From contig JASJCU010000007.1 of the NCBI GenBank assembly GCA_030065815.1, positions 1 to 56,193 on the forward strand: a stretch of 56,193 nucleotides of DNA. Direction: 5' to 3'. Origin of the DNA: Gammaproteobacteria bacterium (GTDB lineage Bacteria; Pseudomonadota; Gammaproteobacteria; Chromatiales; Chromatiaceae). Every line of letters begins with the position of its first letter. Position 1 is the stretch's first letter. Below the pieces are notes generated by a model. That model did no database searches. It saw nothing but the letters and a program-made list of their open reading frames with translations, and was not told where the DNA came from. A program made the translations under genes and the position numbers. Of the stretch, positions 33,733 through 42,467 are shown one piece after another.

Positions 33733-35013
33733 TCAGGCGAGATCGGCGAACTCGATGACGTCTTTCTTCTGGCTCTTGCCAACGAGGGCCTCCGCGATCT
33801 GCCGGCCGAACGCGCGGCACTCTTCGAGTTCAGCCTCGGTCGGTATCAGCTTCACGCGCACCCCTGGGGTGGGGATGTGCATTTTCAGGCCGCGCATGCG
33901 GTCCTCGATCATGCGCACCGCTTCACCCGACCAACCGTACGAGCCGAACGCCGCACCCAGCTTCCCCTTGAGGTTCACGACCGCCAGCGACGACAGCAGG
34001 TCCCATACCGGCTTCACCGCATCGCCGTTGATGGTCGGCGACCCGAACAGCAACGCGTCGGCCTCCTCGATCAGATCGACAAACGGCTCGGTCTCACCGC
34101 CCTGCAGGTCGTACAGCGAAACCCGCACGCCGCCGACGTCGCCGGCGCCCTCGCTGATCGCCTCGGCCATCCGGGCGGTGTTGCCATAGGAACTCATGTA
34201 GAAAACGATCATCGACTGATCATCGTCACCGATACCCCGCGAGAGCGCGGACGTAGAGAGCTCTCGGTAATGGGTCACGTATCGGCGCGGCCGCTCCCGC
34301 AGGATCGGTCCATGGGTCGGCGCGATCTGGCGCAGCTGCAGCGGCTCGATGAGCTTGAGCGCGTCGAGCACGTGCCGCTTGAATGGCCGCATGATGTGTG
34401 CGTAGTAATAATCGAACGAGAAGCGGAAATCGCCGACCAGGTCGTTGAACAGTCGCTTGTCGCAGTAATGACAGCCGAACACGTCTCCCGAGAACAGCAC
34501 GCCTTCCTCCCTGAGGAAGGTGCATTGCGTGTCTGGCCAGTGCAGAAACGGGGTGTGCAGGAACTCCAGCGTTCGATCGCCGAGACTGACCGTATCGCCG
34601 GTCTTGACGGTCGTGTATTTCAGTCCGTCTTCGGCGTGCAGCAACGCCTTCAGCATCGATGTCGCGCGCTGCGAGATGTAGAGCCGTGCCTGCGGCGCGC
34701 GACGCATCAGCTCAGGCAACGCGCCGCTGTGATCCGGTTCCAGGTGATTCAATACGATCACCTTGATATCACCGTAGTCGACTTCGGACTCCAGACGCGC
34801 GAAAAACTCGTCGCTGAAGTTCTCCTTGACGGTATCGATCACCGCGACCCCGTCGCTGCCCTTTACCAGGTAGGAGTTGTACGTCGTACCGTTGGCCGTC
34901 GTCAGAATGATATCGAAGCTGCGCAGCGTAGGATCCAGCGCGCCCACCCAGAACACGCCGTCGGCGAATTCGACAGCGCGGCGGTGGGCCGAGACATCGA
35001 CGTTCGCGCTCAC
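33733..35013 (-). CDS. flavodiiron protein (A-type flavoprotein, FprA-like)
   Basis: 426 residues. The N-terminal metallo-beta-lactamase domain has the diiron motif HLEPDHSG (His90, Glu92, Asp94, His95) with further ligands in FLHWPDT, FSGDVFG and APTHGP. The C-terminal flavodoxin domain begins MIVFYMSSYGNTARMAEAI and binds FMN. Such proteins reduce O2 to water or NO to N2O in the cytosol. In a nif operon, oxygen removal near nitrogenase is the likely role. Its start overlaps the nifO stop (ATGA). No rubredoxin domain is fused, so electrons probably come from one of the neighbouring ferredoxins. Confidence 0.93.
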   Translation of the reverse strand: MSANVDVSAHRRAVEFADGVFWVGALDPTLRSFDIILTTANGTTYNSYLVKGSDGVAVIDTVKENFSDEFFARLESEVDYGDIKVIVLNHLEPDHSGALPELMRRAPQARLYISQRATSMLKALLHAEDGLKYTTVKTGDTVSLGDRTLEFLHTPFLHWPDTQCTFLREEGVLFSGDVFGCHYCDKRLFNDLVGDFRFSFDYYYAHIMRPFKRHVLDALKLIEPLQLRQIAPTHGPILRERPRRYVTHYRELSTSALSRGIGDDDQSMIVFYMSSYGNTARMAEAISEGAGDVGGVRVSLYDLQGGETEPFVDLIEEADALLFGSPTINGDAVKPVWDLLSSLAVVNLKGKLGAAFGSYGWSGEAVRMIEDRMRGLKMHIPTPGVRVKLIPTEAELEECRAFGRQIAEALVGKSQKKDVIEFADLA

Positions 35014-35435
35014 GTCGGTTCCCCGCAGCGCGGCGACGCATCGTCCATCGGGCAGGACTGCATATCATGACCCGGGTGCAGCGAGACGCCGAGCGCCGTC
35101 AACACCGGACCGTCGACGAATCCCGACTGGAAGATGTCGCCGATCTGCAGCAGCGGGCGCCGGATCAGGATCGGGTCCTGCAACATCAAGCGCAAGGCCT
35201 CGGATTCGCTGCAGTCGCCGATGTCGACGTCGCCGGACTTGACCGCCGGCGCGCTCTGGTTGAACCAGTCACGTATCGGGATGCTGCCGAAGAACCGCCG
35301 CAGCTCCTGCTCCGACCAGTCCGCCGACAACAGGTCGCGCACGTCCAGCGTTATGCCCCTCGCGCGCAACAGGGCTCTTTGCCGCTGATTGCCGATACAA
35401 CCGGGTTTCTCGTAGAACACCAGATCACCGCTCAT
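35010..35435 (-). CDS. nifO: NifO, ArsC-family nitrogenase-associated protein
   Basis: 141 residues of the ArsC/Spx family: VFYEKPGCIGNQRQRALLRARGI, then LRRFFGSIPIRDWFNQSAPAVK and ILIRRPLLQIG. The Cys of the PGC motif is kept but the fold has the nif-type sequence called NifO. In Azotobacter NifO affects molybdenum partition and cofactor synthesis. The start ATG at 35435 is three bases from the end of a small upstream frame. Confidence 0.9.
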   Translation of the reverse strand: MSGDLVFYEKPGCIGNQRQRALLRARGITLDVRDLLSADWSEQELRRFFGSIPIRDWFNQSAPAVKSGDVDIGDCSESEALRLMLQDPILIRRPLLQIGDIFQSGFVDGPVLTALGVSLHPGHDMQSCPMDDASPRCGEPT

Positions 35436-35438
35436 ACG

Positions 35439-35639
35439 TCACGGCCCGTCGCGTTCGTACAGCGTCATGAGCAACGCCGAGTTCCGCTTCCACGCACGCT
35501 CGGACACGCGCATCCGTCTCGGCTTGACGCCTGCATCCGGTGCCCGAAGACTGGCCATTACGCGCCATGCGAATCGCACCAGGAGCGGCGTCGCCGCGCC
35601 TGCCGTGAGTTCTCTGATCTGTCTCGCTGCTGCTACCAC
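35439..35639 (-). CDS. possible small protein between the ferredoxin and nifO (66 residues)
   Basis: An uninterrupted frame from GTG 35639, with AGAGG about eight bases upstream, ending three bases before nifO. The predicted product is basic and helical (VAAARQIRELTAGAATPLLVRFAWRVMASL). I do not recognise it. Position and spacing suit a translated gene, but composition alone does not prove it. Alternatively this is a plain spacer. Confidence 0.35.
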   Translation of the reverse strand: MVAAARQIRELTAGAATPLLVRFAWRVMASLRAPDAGVKPRRMRVSERAWKRNSALLMTLYERDGP

Positions 35640-35715
35640 GTCGCAACCTCTGTATTCGATACGCTGCCGCCAGCCGATCCCGCGCGCGCAACCGCCGGCG
35701 GGAATCCGACCATCG

Positions 35716-35994
35716 TCAGCGCGCCTGCATCTCCGCCATGGCCTCGGCCATGCGCTCCGGCGGGATGCCGGTCAGCGACCCGGGCGGGTTCGCCTGCACG
35801 CCAAACGGGTCGAGAATGGCACCCTCGATCGGGCAGATGCTCGCGCACTGCGGATCGGCGTAATCGCCGTCGCACTCGGTGCACTTGTTTGCGTCGATGA
35901 CGAAATGCGGGCGTGCGTCGGCGATGGCATTGCTCGGACACACCGGCTCACAGGCCCAGCAGTTGACACAGCTCTCAACGATTGCGTAAGCCAT
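35716..35994 (-). CDS. fdxN: 2[4Fe-4S] ferredoxin downstream of nifB (FdxN-type)
   Basis: 92 residues. Cluster motifs are Cys9-x2-Cys12-x2-Cys15-x3-Cys19-Pro and Cys38-x2-Cys41-x8-Cys50-x3-Cys54-Pro, the same arrangement as in the ferredoxin at 22177-22371. A C-terminal extension of about 30 residues (FGVQANPPGSLTGIPPERM) follows. FdxN-type ferredoxins beside nifB supply electrons for NifB-co formation. The start ATG at 35994 is ten bases from the nifB stop and has GAGGG upstream. Confidence 0.9.
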   Translation of the reverse strand: MAYAIVESCVNCWACEPVCPSNAIADARPHFVIDANKCTECDGDYADPQCASICPIEGAILDPFGVQANPPGSLTGIPPERMAEAMAEMQAR

Positions 35995-36004
35995 CGGACC
36001 CTCC

Positions 36005-37513
36005 TCAAGCGCTGATCTGCACAGTGGCGGAATGCGGCGCCTGGTCCGTCAGCCCGCTGCTGACCATCTCCGCATAGACGGCGGCGACCGCCTCTTCGAT
36101 CGGCTCCATGGCGTGCTCGCCGTTCGGCGCGATGCCGGCCTGCTCCAATTGCTCCCAGGGCTCGTAGCCGATCTTGGAGCACAGCACCGCCTCGCAGCCG
36201 TCGAGCGTGCGGATCGTCTTCTGCAGCACGCTCTCGCCGTCACCGCAGGTGTCGCCGCCCTCGCAATACAGGTCCACCTTGCGATGGCCGATGAAGCGGA
36301 CGTCGGTCGCCGAGGCCTCGTAGACCAGAAACTCCTTGGCATGACCGAAGTGCTGATTGATCACGCCGCCGCCAGTCGTGGCGACTGCCATCAGCACTGG
36401 ACGCGTTTCCCTGCGGGCCTTGCCGATCGACGACAGCGCGACGAAGCTCTCGCCGCTGTTCTGGCGCTGCGCCTCGAGCGTCGCGAGCGCCGCCGCCTGG
36501 TACTCGGCACGTTCCTCCATTGCCGCTTCGTAGTCGATATGCATGTTCTCGACCTTGTCCATCGTGAACTCGTCACCGCGGTCTTCGCCGAGCATGCCAA
36601 CGGCATCCGCCCGGCACTGGCGGCAATGGCGCATCATGTTCATGTCGCCTGCACACTTGTCCTGCAGCGCCTGCAGTTCGTCGTGCGTCGGTCCGCGCTG
36701 ACCCATTACGCCGTAGAACGTGCCGTGCTCGGCCTCGGCGATCAGTGGCATGACGTTGTGCAGGAAGGCGCCTTTCTGCTTGACGATCCTGCTGACCTCC
36801 TCGAGGTGCTCGTCGTTGACGCCGGGTATCATGACCGAGTTGACCTTGACCAGGATGCCGCGCTCGGTCAGCATCTCCAGCCCCTTCTGCTGCTGGTCGA
36901 TCAGGATTTTCGCGCCCTTCTTGCCTTTGATACGGCGGTTGTTCCAGAAGATCCACGGGTAGATCTTGGCGCCGATCTCGGGGTCCACGCAGTTGATCGT
37001 GATGGTCACGTGATCGATGTTGTGCTTGCACAGTTCGTCGACCTGCTGCGGCAGCGAGAGTCCGTTGGTGGAGACACACAGCTTGATATCCGGTGCCTTC
37101 TCCGTCAGCTGCCGGAAGGTCTCGAAGGTGCGTTCGGGGTTGGCCAGGGGGTCGCCGGGACCGGCGATGCCGAGCACCGTCATCTGCGGAATGTTGGCCG
37201 CGACGGCCATCACCTTCTTGACTGCCTGGTCCGGTGTCAGCAGCTCCGACACCACACCGGGGCGGGATTCGTTGGCGCAGTCATACTTGCGATTGCAGTA
37301 ATGGCACTGAATGTTGCACGCGGGCGCCACTGCGACGTGCATACGCGCAAAATGATGGTGGGCATCTTCGGAGTAGCAGGGATGGTCCTGCACCTTCTGG
37401 CGGATACTCTCGGGAAGATGCGACAGCTGATCGCTGGTGCCGCCACACCCCGAAGAACTGCAGCCACCCTCGGCAGCTGGCCCCGCGTCCTGACCGATTA
37501 CCGTCAATTCCAT
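36005..37513 (-). CDS. nifB: NifB, radical SAM enzyme for NifB-cofactor
   Basis: 502 residues from ATG 37513. The radical SAM motif is CNIQCHYCNRKYDC, preceded by DHPCYSEDAHHHFARMHVAVAPAC. Further NifB cysteines lie in MMRHCRQCRADAVG. The C-terminal ~140 residues form a NifX-like domain (VLMAVATTGGGVINQHFGHAKEFLVYE) ending in SSGLTDQ. It fuses two [4Fe-4S] clusters and inserts carbide to make NifB-co. It leads a ten-gene transcript behind the promoter at 37565. Confidence 0.97.
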   Translation of the reverse strand: MELTVIGQDAGPAAEGGCSSSGCGGTSDQLSHLPESIRQKVQDHPCYSEDAHHHFARMHVAVAPACNIQCHYCNRKYDCANESRPGVVSELLTPDQAVKKVMAVAANIPQMTVLGIAGPGDPLANPERTFETFRQLTEKAPDIKLCVSTNGLSLPQQVDELCKHNIDHVTITINCVDPEIGAKIYPWIFWNNRRIKGKKGAKILIDQQQKGLEMLTERGILVKVNSVMIPGVNDEHLEEVSRIVKQKGAFLHNVMPLIAEAEHGTFYGVMGQRGPTHDELQALQDKCAGDMNMMRHCRQCRADAVGMLGEDRGDEFTMDKVENMHIDYEAAMEERAEYQAAALATLEAQRQNSGESFVALSSIGKARRETRPVLMAVATTGGGVINQHFGHAKEFLVYEASATDVRFIGHRKVDLYCEGGDTCGDGESVLQKTIRTLDGCEAVLCSKIGYEPWEQLEQAGIAPNGEHAMEPIEEAVAAVYAEMVSSGLTDQAPHSATVQISA

Positions 37514-37564
37514 CACTGCGCCTCCGCGACTGCCCGACAGGTTCGGGCGCTCTGCAGCGGACGT

Positions 37565-37580
37565 TGCAAACCGCATGCCG
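37565..37580 (-). promoter_or_regulatory. sigma-54 promoter of nifB operon
   Basis: The minus strand reads CGGCATGCGGTTTGCA. GG and GC are ten bases apart; the first T of the -24 element is C. Start point near 37554, about 40 bases before nifB. Confidence 0.8.
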
Positions 37581-37641
37581 AGTTTCTTCCGGCCGACATC
37601 GTTCTGATTTCGTTGCTGTTTTTCTTGCCGACGGCGCGGCT

Positions 37642-37657
37642 TGTCGGACTGGCGACA
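37642..37657. promoter_or_regulatory. NifA activator site for nifB
   Basis: TGTCGGACTGGCGACA is an exact TGT-N10-ACA, 62 bases upstream of the nifB -24 element, in the spacer after nifA. Confidence 0.83.
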
Positions 37658-37789
37658 GGCCGCGGACAGGACAATGTTCGGTAGCTTACAGGCGCTGCTG
37701 ACCCGCTTGACGTCGCTGCACCCAGCGGCCGGGGAGGCGGTCGCACCATCGCAGCGGATCGCCGGCAGCCGGGGTCGCCCGGGACGGCG

Positions 37790-39349
37790 TCAGATCTGCC
37801 GCATCTTGATGTTCAGCGTCTGGATCCGGTAGCCGATCTGCCGCGGTGTCATGCCGAGCAGCCTTGCGGCCTTGGCCTGCACCCAACCCGCCTGCTCCAA
37901 CGCCGCAATCACCCGATCACGCTCGTCGAGGTCCGGGTCATCGAGATCGACACGGCCGACCGCGGTGGAGACGCTGCCGATACTGCCGTTCTGGATTCCC
38001 GTCAGGCTGATCTCGCGCAGACCGATGGTCCCGGCCTCGCTCATGACCGCTGCCCGTTCCAGACAGTTCTCGAGTTCGCGCACATTGCCAGGCCACTCGT
38101 GGCCCATCAACGCGCGCAGCGCGCTGTCGTCGATGGAGAGTTCCCGCCCCTGGCCCTTGCCGATCTTGGTAACCAGATACCGCGCCAGATCGGGCACATC
38201 TTCAACGCGATCGCGCAGCGGTGGCATGTTGATGGGCATGACGTTGAGGCGGTAGTAGAGGTCCTCGCGGAAACCCCCATCCTGGACTTCACCCTCGAGA
38301 TCCCTGTTGGTCGCTGCAACGACACGGACATCGACTGTCTGCGTCTTGGTGCCGCCAACGCGCTCGAACTCGCCCTCCTGTAGCACCCGCAGCAGCTTGG
38401 CCTGGAAAGCGGGCGAGATTTCGCCGATTTCGTCGAGGAAGATGGTGCCTCCGTGGGCCTGCTCGAATCGTCCCTTGCGTTGGCTGGTCGCACCGGTGAA
38501 TGCACCTTTTTCGTGGCCGAACAGCTCGGATTCGAGCAGCGTGTCCGGCAATGCCGCACAGTTGAGCTTGATGAACGGACCGTTGGCGCGCGGCGAGTTG
38601 TAGTGGATCGCGTTGGCGATCAGTTCCTTGCCGGTACCGGACTCGCCGCGAACCAGCACCGTGGTGTTCCATTTCGCCACCTGGCGCACCTGCTCGAACA
38701 CCACCTGCATGCTGCGGGTGTGGCCGACAAGGTTGGAGAATCCATGCTCGCCGCGCATCTGGCGGCGCAGCAGATCGCGCTCTGTCTTGAGCTCGAGCTG
38801 CGCATCCTTGACCTCACGTGCCAGCCGAACACTCTGGCCGATCAGGTTCGCGACCATGGTCAGGAAACGCTCGTGCATCACCAGCGCGCGGGGGTCGCCT
38901 GCAGGCTGCGCCGCCAGTACGCCGGCCGTCTGCTGTCCGATCTGAATCGGCACGCCGACGAACGGCAGCTGTCCGTCGTATATGCCGAGCCGGTCGAGAA
39001 AGCGCTCATCCTCGGCGATCCGGCGCAGCACCAACGGCCGTGCCGTTTCGAGAATAGTGCCGACGACGCCCTCGCCGGACTTGTAGCGAACCGGCTTGAC
39101 CGACTCCGGACCCTCGTGCAGGGCGCTGACCAGCAGGTCACCGCTGTCTTCGTCCAGCAGGCTGATCATGCCGTGACGCATGTTGTTCTCGTCGTCGAGC
39201 ACGCGCAACACCTCGGCCAGCGTCTCGCGAAAATCCAATGAACGGCTCAGTACCTGGCTGACGTGGTACAGCGTCTCGAGTTCACGCTCGAACAACGACT
39301 GAGGAGCGACATAGTGACCAATTCCTTCATCATACTCATGCAACGTCAT
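37790..39349 (-). CDS. nifA: NifA, sigma-54-dependent nif activator
   Basis: 519 residues. An N-terminal GAF domain (about 20-175) is followed by an AAA+ domain with Walker A GESGTGKE, the sigma-54-contacting GAFTGA loop, and Walker [14 protein letters not shown]-terminal Fis-type helix-turn-helix ends [19 protein letters not shown]. The cysteine-bearing linker of oxygen-sensitive alphaproteobacterial NifA is absent, consistent with control by NifL. The start at 39349 overlaps the nifL stop (ATGA), giving coupled translation. It would act at the TGT-N10-ACA sites marked in this window. Confidence 0.97.
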   Translation of the reverse strand: MTLHEYDEGIGHYVAPQSLFERELETLYHVSQVLSRSLDFRETLAEVLRVLDDENNMRHGMISLLDEDSGDLLVSALHEGPESVKPVRYKSGEGVVGTILETARPLVLRRIAEDERFLDRLGIYDGQLPFVGVPIQIGQQTAGVLAAQPAGDPRALVMHERFLTMVANLIGQSVRLAREVKDAQLELKTERDLLRRQMRGEHGFSNLVGHTRSMQVVFEQVRQVAKWNTTVLVRGESGTGKELIANAIHYNSPRANGPFIKLNCAALPDTLLESELFGHEKGAFTGATSQRKGRFEQAHGGTIFLDEIGEISPAFQAKLLRVLQEGEFERVGGTKTQTVDVRVVAATNRDLEGEVQDGGFREDLYYRLNVMPINMPPLRDRVEDVPDLARYLVTKIGKGQGRELSIDDSALRALMGHEWPGNVRELENCLERAAVMSEAGTIGLREISLTGIQNGSIGSVSTAVGRVDLDDPDLDERDRVIAALEQAGWVQAKAARLLGMTPRQIGYRIQTLNIKMRQI

Positions 39350-40983
39350 GGCCCATCTCCCGCACTACTCACGTAGGGCAACCGGACGAAGACACGGCAA
39401 CCGCCAATGAAATGCCTGTCGATCTCGATACTGCCGCCGTGGCTGATCGCCACCTCCTGGGCCATGGTCAATCCCATGCCCGAATGATCGCGCGAATGCT
39501 CCCAGCCGCAGTAGAAGGGTTCGAATACTCTTAACGTGTGGGCGTCGGAGATTCCAGGACCGTTGTCCATTACGGCGACGACGACGTCGCCGTTCTCTTC
39601 GCGCGTCTCGATGCGCATCTCACGGTAGTCGCGGCCGGACTCGTTCAGCGCCTGGGTAGCGTTGTCGATCAGATACTTGAGCAGCGCACGCAGACCGTTG
39701 GGTCTGCCGCGCAGCGCCGGCAATACCGGCGCGGCACGCCAGTCGACGACAACGCCGGCCGCCAGCAGGCTGTCAGTGGAGAGGCGCAGCACCTCGTGCA
39801 CCAGCTCGTTCATGTTGACGCTCGCAGCCTGCTCGGCACGCGGCCCCGGCAGGGCGTGGTGCAGGCTCTCGACGGCCTCTTCTCCCGAGTCGAGCGCCTG
39901 TTGCAGGACCGGCCCCATTCCGCAGCAGTCGTTGCCGTGCGCACACATCGCCATCGCCGCCTTGATGATGTTGATCGGCGCCTGCAGTTTGAACAGCGAC
40001 GCGGAAATGGCCTCGCGCATGGTCTGCACCATCTGCTGTTCCGCCATGTTTGCGCGGATCATGTTGAGGCGCGCCTCGTTGACGCGGTTTCGACTCTCGG
40101 TTACCTCGTTCGCAATCAGTAGCAGGCAACTGCGCTCACCGTCATCGTCGCGGCGGAAGTAGCTGCCTGCGGCGTCGTCCAGGTCCACGATCCGCACGCC
40201 GGAACAGGAGAACCAGCGCGGAGTCTGCGCGCCGCGCCGATCCAGTCGGACATCGATGTTGGTGAAACCGTCGCTCTCGTCACCGCCGTTCGAGAGATCG
40301 AAGCCGATCTGCTGCTGCAGGGCATCGACAAACAGCGTCGCCGGTTCGCCCCCGAGATCGCCGAGCAATGCCTTGTAGGCGTGGTTGTCGAGCAGCACCC
40401 TGCCGTCGCTGCCGATCATCGCGACGACCATCGGCGCCGCGTCCAGCGCAGCCTCGGTCAGTTTCTTCTGGAACGCCAGGCGCTGCTCGAGCGCGTGCAG
40501 CTCGGTGACATCGCGGTGCATGCCCAGGAAATAGGCAACACGACCATCGGGGTTCAACACCGGCGAGATGATCAGCTCGGCGAGGTACTCGCCTCCGTTC
40601 TTGCGATGGTTGACTAGGGTCCCGCGCCAAACCTTCTTTTCCTTGATGGTCTGCCATAGGCCCTGGTACACCTCCATCGGCGTCGAATTGCTGGACAGAA
40701 CGGATTCGTTGAGGCCGACGACGTCGTCCCGCGTGTAGCCGGTCAGCTTTTCGAAGGCCGCATTGGAGTAGAGAATGCGGGCCGCCGGATCGGTGATAGA
40801 GATCGCAACCGGCGCCTGCTCCACGGTTTCGAGGAACAGCTTCGGCGGCAGGAAATCCTTGTCGCCTAACAAATCGAATGCCCGGATGATTTCACGCGGC
40901 GTACCCTCCGGCGGTGCGGCGAGAAAACGGCTGATGGCATCGATGACTTCCCCGTAGACAGCAGTTGATTGGCGTTTTGACAT
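39346..40983 (-). CDS. nifL: NifL, redox and nitrogen-status sensor inhibiting NifA
   Basis: 545 residues. PAS1 lies at about 35-150 ([31 protein letters not shown]) and is the FAD-binding redox domain by family. A second PAS-like domain follows ([22 protein letters not shown]). The C-terminal half is a kinase-like module with [17 protein letters not shown] in place of the phosphoacceptor region, and an ATP/ADP-binding GHKL domain with [16 protein letters not shown] and [12 protein letters not shown]. NifL binds and inhibits NifA under oxygen or fixed nitrogen. It is translationally coupled with nifA. Confidence 0.95.
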   Translation of the reverse strand: MSKRQSTAVYGEVIDAISRFLAAPPEGTPREIIRAFDLLGDKDFLPPKLFLETVEQAPVAISITDPAARILYSNAAFEKLTGYTRDDVVGLNESVLSSNSTPMEVYQGLWQTIKEKKVWRGTLVNHRKNGGEYLAELIISPVLNPDGRVAYFLGMHRDVTELHALEQRLAFQKKLTEAALDAAPMVVAMIGSDGRVLLDNHAYKALLGDLGGEPATLFVDALQQQIGFDLSNGGDESDGFTNIDVRLDRRGAQTPRWFSCSGVRIVDLDDAAGSYFRRDDDGERSCLLLIANEVTESRNRVNEARLNMIRANMAEQQMVQTMREAISASLFKLQAPINIIKAAMAMCAHGNDCCGMGPVLQQALDSGEEAVESLHHALPGPRAEQAASVNMNELVHEVLRLSTDSLLAAGVVVDWRAAPVLPALRGRPNGLRALLKYLIDNATQALNESGRDYREMRIETREENGDVVVAVMDNGPGISDAHTLRVFEPFYCGWEHSRDHSGMGLTMAQEVAISHGGSIEIDRHFIGGCRVFVRLPYVSSAGDGP

Positions 40984-41034
40984 GGCGGTTCCCGATCCGT
41001 TTCAGTTCTTCCAGCGTGCCCTGGCGCGTTGCCG

Positions 41035-41050
41035 TGCAAGAGCCGCACCA
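41035..41050 (-). promoter_or_regulatory. possible sigma-54 promoter of nifLA
   Basis: The minus strand reads TGGTGCGGCTCTTGCA, with GG and GC ten bases apart; two -24 bases differ from consensus. Three NifA-type sites lie upstream of it, the nearest 54 bases away. It would imply NifA autoregulation or NtrC control. Confidence 0.55.
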
Positions 41051-41103
41051 ACTTGGACTTCCACGGCAGCTGCGGGGCGTTTGCGACATCGACAGCGGGA
41101 CCT

Positions 41104-41119
41104 TGTCGCAGTGCCGACA
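41104..41119. promoter_or_regulatory. NifA activator site 1 between nifL and rnfA
   Basis: TGTCGCAGTGCCGACA, exact TGT-N10-ACA. First of three sites in 93 bases. Confidence 0.83.
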
Positions 41120-41136
41120 ATGGCGCTTTCGCGGCT

Positions 41137-41152
41137 TGTCGCGAACCCGACA
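41137..41152. promoter_or_regulatory. NifA activator site 2 between nifL and rnfA
   Basis: TGTCGCGAACCCGACA, exact TGT-N10-ACA, 33 bases (about three helical turns) from site 1 and nearly identical to the nifE site. Confidence 0.83.
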
Positions 41153-41180
41153 AATCGCGCCGATCGGCACCGGTTCCGGA

Positions 41181-41196
41181 TGTCATGGAGCCGACA
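41181..41196. promoter_or_regulatory. NifA activator site 3 between nifL and rnfA
   Basis: TGTCATGGAGCCGACA, exact TGT-N10-ACA, 44 bases (about four helical turns) from site 2. Confidence 0.8.
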
Positions 41197-41295
41197 AGCC
41201 GCGCGGTCGAGGCCTGCGTTTTGAGCGGTTTTTCAGCCACCTAGGAAACCCTGTCGAGGATGCCGACGAGGATTGGCGACGCCCGCCGGCGCGTT

Positions 41296-41311
41296 TGGCA
41301 TATTTCCTGTT
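41296..41311 (+). promoter_or_regulatory. weak sigma-54 promoter of rnfABCDGEH
   Basis: TGGCATATTTCCTGTT: the -24 half is perfect, the -12 half has GT in place of GC. It is at the right spot, 25-35 bases before rnfA and about 100 bases after the activator sites. Confidence 0.55.
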
Positions 41312-41346
41312 AGACCCCGGGTACCTGCAGTCAGCGATATGGGGCT

Positions 41347-41925
41347 ATGGAGTACCTGCTCATCATTCTCTCGACGGCGCTGGTGAACAACGTCGTCCTG
41401 GTCAAGTTTCTCGGCCTGTGCCCGTTGATGGGCGTTTCCAACAAGCTTGACTCGGCGTTGGGCATGGGGCTGGCAACGACCTTCGTGCTGACACTGGCGG
41501 CTTTCTGCAGCTGGCTGCTCGAGCATTTCGTGCTCGGTCCGCTGGACCTCGGTTTCCTGCGCATCCTCACGTTCATCCTGGTCATCGCCGGCGTTGTGCA
41601 GTTCACGGAGATGGCGGTACGCAAGCTGTCACCGGGCCTCTACCAGGTGCTCGGCATCTTCCTGCCGCTGATCACGACCAACTGCGCTGTGCTCGGCGTG
41701 GCGCTGTTGAACGTCCAACAGGAGAACGGCCTGCTCGAGAGCCTGTTGTATGGCTTCGGTTCGGCGTTGGGCTTCACGCTGGTCCTGGTGATGTTCGCCG
41801 GGCTGCGTGAACGGCTCGCGCTGGCCAATGTACCGGCGGCGTTTGCCGGCTCGCCGATTGCGTTCCTCGTCGCCGGATTGCTGTCGCTGGCCTTCATGGG
41901 CTTCTCGGGACTGACCACGCAATAG
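41347..41925 (+). CDS. rnfA: RnfA membrane subunit
   Basis: 192 residues, six hydrophobic segments. The start [31 protein letters not shown] and a later [16 protein letters not shown] contain the two conserved Cys-bearing helices shared by RnfA and RnfE, which bind a membrane [2Fe-2S] cluster in Rnf/Nqr complexes. Rnf uses the ion gradient and NADH to reduce ferredoxin, the donor for nitrogenase. First gene of the rnf operon, divergent from nifL. Confidence 0.96.
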   Translation: MEYLLIILSTALVNNVVLVKFLGLCPLMGVSNKLDSALGMGLATTFVLTLAAFCSWLLEHFVLGPLDLGFLRILTFILVIAGVVQFTEMAVRKLSPGLYQVLGIFLPLITTNCAVLGVALLNVQQENGLLESLLYGFGSALGFTLVLVMFAGLRERLALANVPAAFAGSPIAFLVAGLLSLAFMGFSGLTTQ

Positions 41926-41935
41926 GATTGATTCG

Positions 41936-42466
41936 ATGTTCAGCGCGATCGTGATCGTTTCACTGCTGGGGATCTTGATGGGAACCGCGCTCGGTTTCGC
42001 GGCGCGGTTCCTCGCCGTCGACGGCAATCCGCTGCAGGCCGAGATCGAGGAGCTGCTGCCCGGATCACAATGCGGACAATGCGGTTACCCGGGCTGCGGC
42101 CCGGCTGCCGAGGCCGTGGCCAACGGCGAGGCTGCGGTGACGATGTGCCCGCCCGGCGGCAAGGCGCTGGCCGAGGCGCTCGCACAGAAGCTCGGCGTCA
42201 GCATCGACCTTTCCGACGTCGAAGACAAAGCGCCCAGGGTCGCTTATGTCCACGAGCATCTGTGCGTCGGCTGCACCAAGTGCTTCAAGCGCTGCCCGAC
42301 CGACGCCATCGTCGGCGGCCCGAAACAGATCCACGCCGTGTTCATGGATGCCTGCACCGGCTGCGAAAAATGCTACGACGTCTGTCCGACCGAGTGCATC
42401 GAGATGCGCCCGCTCCAGGCCACGCTGCAGACCTGGTACTGGCCGATGCCGGCGAAGGCCGCGTGA
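41936..42466 (+). CDS. rnfB: RnfB Fe-S subunit
   Basis: 176 residues. An N-terminal transmembrane helix (AIVIVSLLGILMGTALGFA) is followed by the Fe-S motif CGQCGYPGCGPAAEAVA with a further Cys, then two ferredoxin motifs, CVGCTKCFKRCPTDAIVG and CTGCEKCYDVCPTECIEM. It passes electrons between the membrane part and soluble ferredoxin. Ten bases after rnfA; next gene starts one base past its stop. Confidence 0.96.
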   Translation: MFSAIVIVSLLGILMGTALGFAARFLAVDGNPLQAEIEELLPGSQCGQCGYPGCGPAAEAVANGEAAVTMCPPGGKALAEALAQKLGVSIDLSDVEDKAPRVAYVHEHLCVGCTKCFKRCPTDAIVGGPKQIHAVFMDACTGCEKCYDVCPTECIEMRPLQATLQTWYWPMPAKAA

Positions 42467-42467
42467 C

